DNA of 11,172 bases from Pseudomonadota bacterium (GTDB taxonomy: Bacteria; Pseudomonadota; Alphaproteobacteria; Caulobacterales; Aquidulcibacteraceae). Positions within the stretch are counted from its first letter, which is position 1, and the number at the start of each line of letters is the position of its first letter. The stretch is from assembly GCA_023410295.1 (NCBI GenBank), contig JAEYPY010000166.1:1-11172 (forward strand). Direction: 5' to 3'. A program made the translations under genes and the position numbers. The notes beneath the pieces are model-generated. The model did no database searches. It saw only the letters and a program-made list of their open reading frames with translations, and was not told the origin of the DNA. Positions 7,261 through 11,172 of the stretch are shown here, one piece after another.

Positions 7261-8537
7261 AGTCGGTCGCGCAGCGCGTACCAGAGCATGCCCAGCACGT
7301 AGAGCGGCGTGCGCAATGCAGAACCGCCGGGGAATTCCGGCGGCGCGAGGCTGGCGAGCACATCGAAGCGCTCGGCTGTGCCGGTCATTGCTTCCGCCAG
7401 CACTTTGCCGACCAGCGCCGGTAGCAGCACGCCCTGCCCCGAATAGCCGTGCGCGAAGAAGAGATCGCCGTGTCGGCCGATGTGCGGCAGGCGCGACATG
7501 GTGATGGAAACAAGCCCGCCCCACGCGTACTCGATCTTCATGCGCTGCATCTTGGGAAAGAGCTTCACCATCTGCGCGCGCACGAAGGCTTCGATGTCGG
7601 CAGGCGGCTCGGGCGTGTAGCGTTCGCCGCCGCCGAACAGCAGGCGGCCATCCTCTGTCATGCGAAAATAGTTCACGACGAAGCGGCTGTCGCTGACGGC
7701 GAGGTGATCGGCGACAATCGCCTGCGGATCGCTGAGCTTTTCCGTGACAGCGATATAGTTCGCCACCGGCATTATGCGCCCGGCGATGCGCGGCTCTAAG
7801 CCATCCAACAGCGCATCGCAGGCCAGCACGCCTAAGCGCGCGCGCACAACGCCAGATGTGGTGTGCGCCGTAACGCCGCCGTTGCTGTCAATGCGAATGA
7901 CACGCGAGTCTTCATGCAGCCGCACCCCGGCGGCGCGCGCGGCGTCAGCGAGCCCAAGCGCGTAATTTAGCGGATGCACGTGCCCGCCGCATTCATCGAG
8001 CAAGCCGCCGTGAAAGCCATCGGCGCCCACCTTGGTGCGCGCCTCTTCCCGCGAAAGCACACGCGCATGCGGATAATCCATATCGTGCGCGAGCATTTCA
8101 GATTCCCTCCGCATCCAGGCGAGATCGCCAGGCTTGGCGGCGAGTGTCAGGTGGCCGTTGACGTGAAGATCGCAGGCGATGTTGTGCTTGGTGATCCGCT
8201 CCAGCGTCAGCGCGCGCGCGTCGAGCGCGAGTTCGAACAGGCGCTTGGCATGATCGCGACCATAAGTGGCAATGAGATCGCCGGCCCCTTTGCGCCAGCC
8301 GGGGATCATCTGTCCGCCATTGCGGCCGGACGCGCCCCAGCCGATGCGGCCGGCTTCAAGCAGAATGACGGAATAGCCGCGCTCAGCCGCGTTCAGCGCC
8401 GCGTGGAGCCCGGTGTAGCCGCCGCCGATGACGACGACGTCAGCTTCTGCGTCACCTCCAAGCTGCGGCGCGCGTTCGAACGGATTTGCGGTCGCGACAT
8501 AGTACGACCGCTCCATGCCGAGCCCGGAATTGGACAC
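7257..8537 (-). CDS. puuB: FAD-dependent gamma-glutamylputrescine oxidase-like protein (PuuB/OrdL)
   Basis: A 426-residue flavin amine oxidase of the DAO family, the usual length for PuuB. PuuB oxidises gamma-glutamylputrescine to gamma-glutamyl-aminobutyraldehyde with release of ammonia and hydrogen peroxide. Seen: FAD dinucleotide motif VVVIGGGYTGLHAAL (34-48) ending at Glu61, GASGRNGGQ (68-76), and the C-terminal SRLPHIGRHGDLFFAHGYSGQG typical of PuuB/OrdL. Start chosen is GTG 8537 because GAAGG at 8547-8551 is 9 nt upstream, inside the end of puuA; an in-frame ATG at 8516 (MERSYYVATANP) is the alternative. It lies 4 bp after puuA, so the pair is an operon. Related family members act on other amines, so substrate is inferred from puuA. 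Confidence 0.9.
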   Translation of the reverse strand: MSNSGLGMERSYYVATANPFERAPQLGGDAEADVVVIGGGYTGLHAALNAAERGYSVILLEAGRIGWGASGRNGGQMIPGWRKGAGDLIATYGRDHAKRLFELALDARALTLERITKHNIACDLHVNGHLTLAAKPGDLAWMRRESEMLAHDMDYPHARVLSREEARTKVGADGFHGGLLDECGGHVHPLNYALGLADAARAAGVRLHEDSRVIRIDSNGGVTAHTTSGVVRARLGVLACDALLDGLEPRIAGRIMPVANYIAVTEKLSDPQAIVADHLAVSDSRFVVNYFRMTEDGRLLFGGGERYTPEPPADIEAFVRAQMVKLFPKMQRMKIEYAWGGLVSITMSRLPHIGRHGDLFFAHGYSGQGVLLPALVGKVLAEAMTGTAERFDVLASLAPPEFPGGSALRTPLYVLGMLWYALRDRL

Positions 8538-8541
8538 CGCG

Positions 8542-9897
8542 TCACACCTTCAGCAGCAAGTGGTCGCGTTCCCACGAGCTGATGACGCCCTCGAAATTGC
8601 CGAGCTCGTGATCCTTGATCTGCTGGAAGGCGTTACAGAAGTGCTCGCCCAAAAGCTCGATCACCGGATCGCAGCGGCGGAAGCGATCGAGGCCTTCGCG
8701 CATTGTACGCGGCAACGTCCGCGCCCATTTGTAGGCGCTGCCCTGCACCATTTCGCTGGGCGCGATCTTATCGCGGATGCCGATATAGCCGCACGCCAGC
8801 ACTGCCGCGATGGCGAGATAGGGATTGGCGTCGGCGCCCGGGAGCCGGTTTTCGATGCGGCGGTTGTCCGGCTGCGAGATCGGCACGCGCAGGCCGCAGG
8901 AGCGATTGTCGTAACCCCATTGCAGATTGATCGGCGCGGAGAAGTCCGGCCGCATGCGGCGAAAGGAATTAACGTTGGGCGCGAACAGCGGCGCGCATTC
9001 GCCGAGATATTTCTGCAGACCGCCGACGAAATGCCGGAACATCTCGGTGTTGCCGTCGCCGCCGCCCTCGATCGGGGCGCCGAACAGGTTCGTCCCCTTC
9101 TTGGCATCGACCAGCGAGACATGAAGGTGCATGGCGCTGCCGGGCTGGTTCTCCATCGGCTTGGCCATGAACGTTGCGTAGACGCCGTGTTTCAGCGCCA
9201 CTTGGCGCACGATGCGCTTAAACACCAGCACTTGGTCGGAGACGTGCACCGGATCTCCGTGGTTGAAATTGATCTCGAGCTGCGCCGTGCCGCTTTCGTG
9301 GATCATGGTGTCGAGATGAAGCGACGCGGCTTCGGCGTGCTCGTAGATTGTCTCGATTAGATCTTCGTATTCGGTGATGGCTTCGAGGCCGTAGGGCTGG
9401 GGCGAAGTCTCCGAGCGGCCCGAGCGCCCCGCGGGCGGCATTAGCGGCAGATCGGGATCGGTGTTCACTTGCGTCAGATAAAACTCAAGTTCGGGCGCAA
9501 CGACCGGCTTTAGGCCCGCCGCTTCGTAGAGCTTCATCACCCGGCGCAGCACGTAGCGCGGCGCCATGTCATAGGGCTCGCCATTGGTGTGATAAGTATC
9601 GGCGAACACGAACGCGGTTGGCGTCTTGTAGCCCGGCGCAACGCAGATGGTGTTGATGTCCGGGCGCATGACGACATCCGGATCCTGCATCGACAGCGCT
9701 TCGTCGGCTTCGTCAGCATACTCGCCTGTCACGGTCAGCAGATAGATGCTGGACGGGATGCGCAGCGAGCCGTCGCGCTCGCTTTGCAGGAATTTCTGCG
9801 CGGGAAACACCTTGCCGCGGATGACCCCGTTCAAGTCCGGGATGAGGCACTCGATCTCGCCGATGCCGCGTTCCTTAATCCAATTCGCAAAGCTCAT
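8542..9897 (-). CDS. puuA: gamma-glutamylputrescine synthetase-like (glutamine synthetase family)
   Basis: A 451-residue glutamine synthetase-family ligase that most likely joins glutamate to putrescine using ATP, the first step of the Puu pathway. Seen: N-terminal beta-grasp domain with LIPDLNGVIRGKVFP, then the catalytic domain: APELEFYL (Glu136, Glu138), HESGTAQLEIN (Glu201, Glu208), GSAMHLHVS (His257, His259), WGYDNRSCGLRVP and RIENRLPGADANPYLA. These cover the metal, ATP and glutamate sites. ATG 9897 gives the normal MSFANWIKERG start; a TTG at 9924 would add nine residues and is less likely. No Shine-Dalgarno is visible. Transcribed with puuB and divergent from the GntR gene, so it is a probable target of that regulator. 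GS-like enzymes for other amines (ethanolamine, isopropylamine) are alternatives. Confidence 0.9.
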   Translation of the reverse strand: MSFANWIKERGIGEIECLIPDLNGVIRGKVFPAQKFLQSERDGSLRIPSSIYLLTVTGEYADEADEALSMQDPDVVMRPDINTICVAPGYKTPTAFVFADTYHTNGEPYDMAPRYVLRRVMKLYEAAGLKPVVAPELEFYLTQVNTDPDLPLMPPAGRSGRSETSPQPYGLEAITEYEDLIETIYEHAEAASLHLDTMIHESGTAQLEINFNHGDPVHVSDQVLVFKRIVRQVALKHGVYATFMAKPMENQPGSAMHLHVSLVDAKKGTNLFGAPIEGGGDGNTEMFRHFVGGLQKYLGECAPLFAPNVNSFRRMRPDFSAPINLQWGYDNRSCGLRVPISQPDNRRIENRLPGADANPYLAIAAVLACGYIGIRDKIAPSEMVQGSAYKWARTLPRTMREGLDRFRRCDPVIELLGEHFCNAFQQIKDHELGNFEGVISSWERDHLLLKV

Positions 9898-9960
9898 GAC
9901 ACACACGTGGTTTGGCGCACGCAAAAGCGCGCTGCGCCGCGATGGCGCGCGAGAACCGCA

Positions 9961-9977
9961 TTTGAAATTCTTTCAAA
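9961..9977. promoter_or_regulatory. inverted repeat, 7-3-7, AT-rich
   Basis: TTTGAAATTCTTTCAAA: two perfect 7-bp arms around TTC. It stands out as an AT-rich palindrome in GC-rich DNA, 64 bp upstream of the puuA start. It could be an operator or part of the puuA promoter; the 3-nt spacer suits dimeric GntR-type binding, but that is inference. Confidence 0.5.
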
Positions 9978-10003
9978 CGAGCGCGGCGCGACCCGGAGGG
10001 TGC

Positions 10004-10020
10004 AGGTGCAGCATGCACCT
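10004..10020. promoter_or_regulatory. inverted repeat, 7-3-7, GC-rich
   Basis: AGGTGCAGCATGCACCT: perfect 7-bp arms around GCA, the same geometry as the repeat at 9961 and 43 bp away centre to centre (about four helical turns). The arm sequence differs, so the two need not bind the same protein. A leader hairpin is also possible. Confidence 0.5.
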
Positions 10021-10077
10021 CGCGAACCGCGCCCATTCGCCTTCGCATGAAGGCCGCGGGGGCGCATAAGTCACCTA

Positions 10078-10102
10078 ATAGCGCCACTATGAGTGGGGCT
10101 AT
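10078..10102. promoter_or_regulatory. long imperfect palindrome, best GntR operator candidate
   Basis: Arms of 11 bases with 10 pairing: ATAGC-G-CCACT, then ATG, then AGTGG-G-GCTAT, 25 bp in all with a single G/G mismatch in each arm. It lies 92 bp before the regulator start. GntR/FadR-family sites are usually palindromes with odd spacing, so this is the most operator-like element in the gap. Confidence 0.5.
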
Positions 10103-10156
10103 CGGGGCAAGTCAAGCGCGCCCGCCGGTGGGGCGAAGGCCGCTTTGTGATGTTTT

Positions 10157-10171
10157 CGCGTGCTTCACGCG
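10157..10171. promoter_or_regulatory. inverted repeat, 6-3-6, just before the GntR gene
   Basis: CGCGTGCTTCACGCG has perfect 6-bp arms around CTT and ends 23 bp before ATG 10195. The position suits autoregulation, or an RNA hairpin in the leader. If translation began at the alternative ATG 10150 it would lie inside the gene. Confidence 0.4.
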
Positions 10172-10194
10172 GACATTGTGGTTACTTGCCCCTC

Positions 10195-10863
10195 ATGAAA
10201 TTGGACACCGCCCACGACGAGGGCCTCAACTCGGCTGTCTATGCCGAATTGCGCCAGCGCTTGATGACCGGACGCATGTCTCCCGGCCATGAATTATCGA
10301 CGCGCAGCATTGCCGCGGAACTTGGCGTCAGCCAGACGCCGGTGCGCGATGCGCTGTCGCGGCTCGCGGCGGAAGGCGCGGTGTCGATCCGATCAAAGCG
10401 CCGCGTGCGCGTGCCGCCGATGACGAGCGAACGGTTCGACGATCTGCTCGGCTGCCGCTTGATGCTGGAACCGGAAGCGGCGGTGCTGGCGCTGCCGCAC
10501 ATTACACGCGACCATGTTGCATCGCTGCGCGAAGCCGACGCCGCGCTCGATGCGGCGATCGCCAGCGGCGATCCGGACGCATACATGAGCGCCAATCACC
10601 GCTTCCACTTCACGCTCTATCGCGCCGCCCCAGGCGCGACGCTGCTGCAGCTGATCGAGACGGTGTGGCTGCAGTTCGGGCCGTTCATGCGCGTGGTGCA
10701 CGGGCGGCTCGCGCACACGCACCTGCACGACAACCATCAAGGCGCCATCAAAGCCATCGTCGATGGCGACGCCGAAGCGCTGAAGAGCGCCATCGCGCAC
10801 GATATCGGCGACGGCATGAGCCTGATCAAACGCGCCGGGCTCGATGGCGCGCTCAGCGCCTAG
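10195..10863 (+). CDS. GntR-family regulator, FadR/FCD subfamily
   Basis: A 222-residue regulator. Seen: N-terminal winged helix with VYAELRQRLMTGRMSPGHEL, then the recognition segment LSTRSIAAELGVSQTPVRDA and a wing SIRSKRRVRVPPM (to about residue 76), followed by an all-helical FCD domain. FCD landmarks: LMLEPEAAVLA, NHRFHFTLY (Asn134, His138), HQGAIKAIVDGDAEAL (His181) and AHDI (His202), consistent with a metal/ligand site in which Asn stands where Asp is common. Start ATG 10195 is preferred for normal length, though no Shine-Dalgarno is visible and ATG 10150 or an upstream frame to 10093 is open. It is divergent from puuAB, and is likely to control polyamine use, sensing an amine or carboxylate. 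Its stop overlaps that of the convergent aminotransferase. Confidence 0.92.
   Translation: MKLDTAHDEGLNSAVYAELRQRLMTGRMSPGHELSTRSIAAELGVSQTPVRDALSRLAAEGAVSIRSKRRVRVPPMTSERFDDLLGCRLMLEPEAAVLALPHITRDHVASLREADAALDAAIASGDPDAYMSANHRFHFTLYRAAPGATLLQLIETVWLQFGPFMRVVHGRLAHTHLHDNHQGAIKAIVDGDAEALKSAIAHDIGDGMSLIKRAGLDGALSA
10860..10863. other. shared CTAG holding both stop codons of gntR and the aminotransferase
   Basis: TAG at 10861-10863 ends the GntR gene on the plus strand and TAG at 10862-10860 ends the aminotransferase on the minus strand, both inside one CTAG. The arrangement is identical to that at 7257-7260. Confidence 0.9.
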
Positions 10864-11172
10864 CCCAGACCGCCTTCGTCTTCCGGCTTCAGCGCGCGCA
10901 GCACCGGTTCGGCTTCGCGCAGCGAGCGGCCGATTATATCGACCATGCGGTCGATCTCTTCGTGCGTGATAATCAGCGGCGGACACATGACGATGGAATC
11001 GCGGATGCCGCGCACCATCAGCCCGTTCTTGATGCAAAGATCGCGCACGATCGGGCCGGCTTTGCCTTCCTTGCCGGTGAAGCGCTCGTTCGTCCCCTTC
11101 TTGGAGACGATCTCCACCGCGCCAATGAGACCCAGCGACCGCACCTCGCCGACCAGCGGATCGTCTTCGAGG
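10860..11172 (-). CDS. class III (PLP) aminotransferase, C-terminal fragment; probable putrescine/GABA-type
   Basis: Only the last 103 residues lie in the window; the frame is open to the right edge, so the start and the PLP lysine are outside. Seen: VGEVRSLGLIGAVEIV, GTNERFTGKEGKAG, CIKNGLMVRGIRDSIVMCPPLIIT and EIDRMVDIIGRSLREAEP, the typical small-domain end of SpuC-like and omega-amino acid:pyruvate aminotransferases, where GLMVR...PPL..T lines the active-site entry. Next to puuA/puuB it most likely moves the amino group of putrescine or 4-aminobutyrate to pyruvate. The exact substrate cannot be told from this part. Convergent with the GntR gene, 4-bp overlap. Confidence 0.88.
   Translation of the reverse strand, partial: LEDDPLVGEVRSLGLIGAVEIVSKKGTNERFTGKEGKAGPIVRDLCIKNGLMVRGIRDSIVMCPPLIITHEEIDRMVDIIGRSLREAEPVLRALKPEDEGGLG

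Larger units (their letters stand above)
9898..10194. other. divergent regulatory gap between puuA and the GntR gene
   Basis: This 297-bp stretch carries no convincing gene; frames through it are only extensions or shadows. It contains four odd-spaced inverted repeats (listed separately) centred at 9969, 10012, 10090 and 10164. It must hold the promoters of puuA (minus) and the regulator (plus), but I could not assign -35/-10 boxes with confidence. Confidence 0.7.

Noticed and set aside
10093..10194. Upstream extension of the GntR protein to 10093
   Set aside because: Adds 34 residues before the normal winged-helix start and would include regulatory repeats; ATG 10195 fits family length better, though ATG 10150 is not excluded.
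10393..11037. 214-codon minus-strand frame across gntR and the aminotransferase end
   Set aside because: Overlaps two clear coding regions in other frames and shows no domain; shadow frame.

Overview
The window is a gene-dense stretch of high-GC DNA (roughly 60-65 % G+C by eye) carrying two catabolic modules. Protein types, the zwf-edd pairing and start/stop usage suggest an alphaproteobacterium, perhaps near Caulobacterales/Hyphomonadaceae. That placement is a guess from sequence style; no rRNA or marker gene is present. I see no tRNA, rRNA, CRISPR, insertion sequence, phage gene or plasmid function.

Left module (1-7260), sugar acids and the Entner-Doudoroff pathway. zwf (glucose-6-phosphate dehydrogenase) and edd (6-phosphogluconate dehydratase, cut by the left edge) are on the minus strand, with the zwf stop touching the edd start. 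A LacI-family regulator is divergent from them. Downstream of it, on the plus strand, is a tight four-gene run: an RpiB/LacAB-type isomerase, a KduD-type dehydrogenase, a 2-keto-3-deoxygluconate kinase (kdgK) and KDPG aldolase (eda). These four fit one linear route: unsaturated-uronate product (DKI) -> DKII -> 2-keto-3-deoxygluconate -> KDPG -> pyruvate + glyceraldehyde-3-phosphate. The isomerase stands where pectin degraders have KduI and resembles the streptococcal/sphingomonad enzyme DhuI. Zwf and Edd also feed KDPG, so both branches can meet at the single Eda encoded here. Candidate LacI-type operators lie in the zwf/lacI gap and just before the isomerase gene.

Right module (7257-11172), polyamine use. 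puuA (gamma-glutamylputrescine synthetase-like) and puuB (gamma-glutamylputrescine oxidase-like) form a minus-strand pair. A GntR regulator of the FCD/FadR type is divergent from puuA. The end of a class III aminotransferase, probably acting on putrescine or GABA, converges on the regulator from the right edge. The 297-bp gap between puuA and the regulator gene holds four odd-spaced inverted repeats and is the densest regulatory-looking stretch in the window.

Both convergent gene pairs (eda/puuB and gntR/aminotransferase) end on one shared CTAG, so each TAG stop overlaps the opposite one and no terminator fits between. I do not see a wholly new biological system. The best leads are the DhuI-type uronate operon joined to zwf-edd under one LacI protein, the inverted-repeat cluster, and the missing pgl between zwf and edd.
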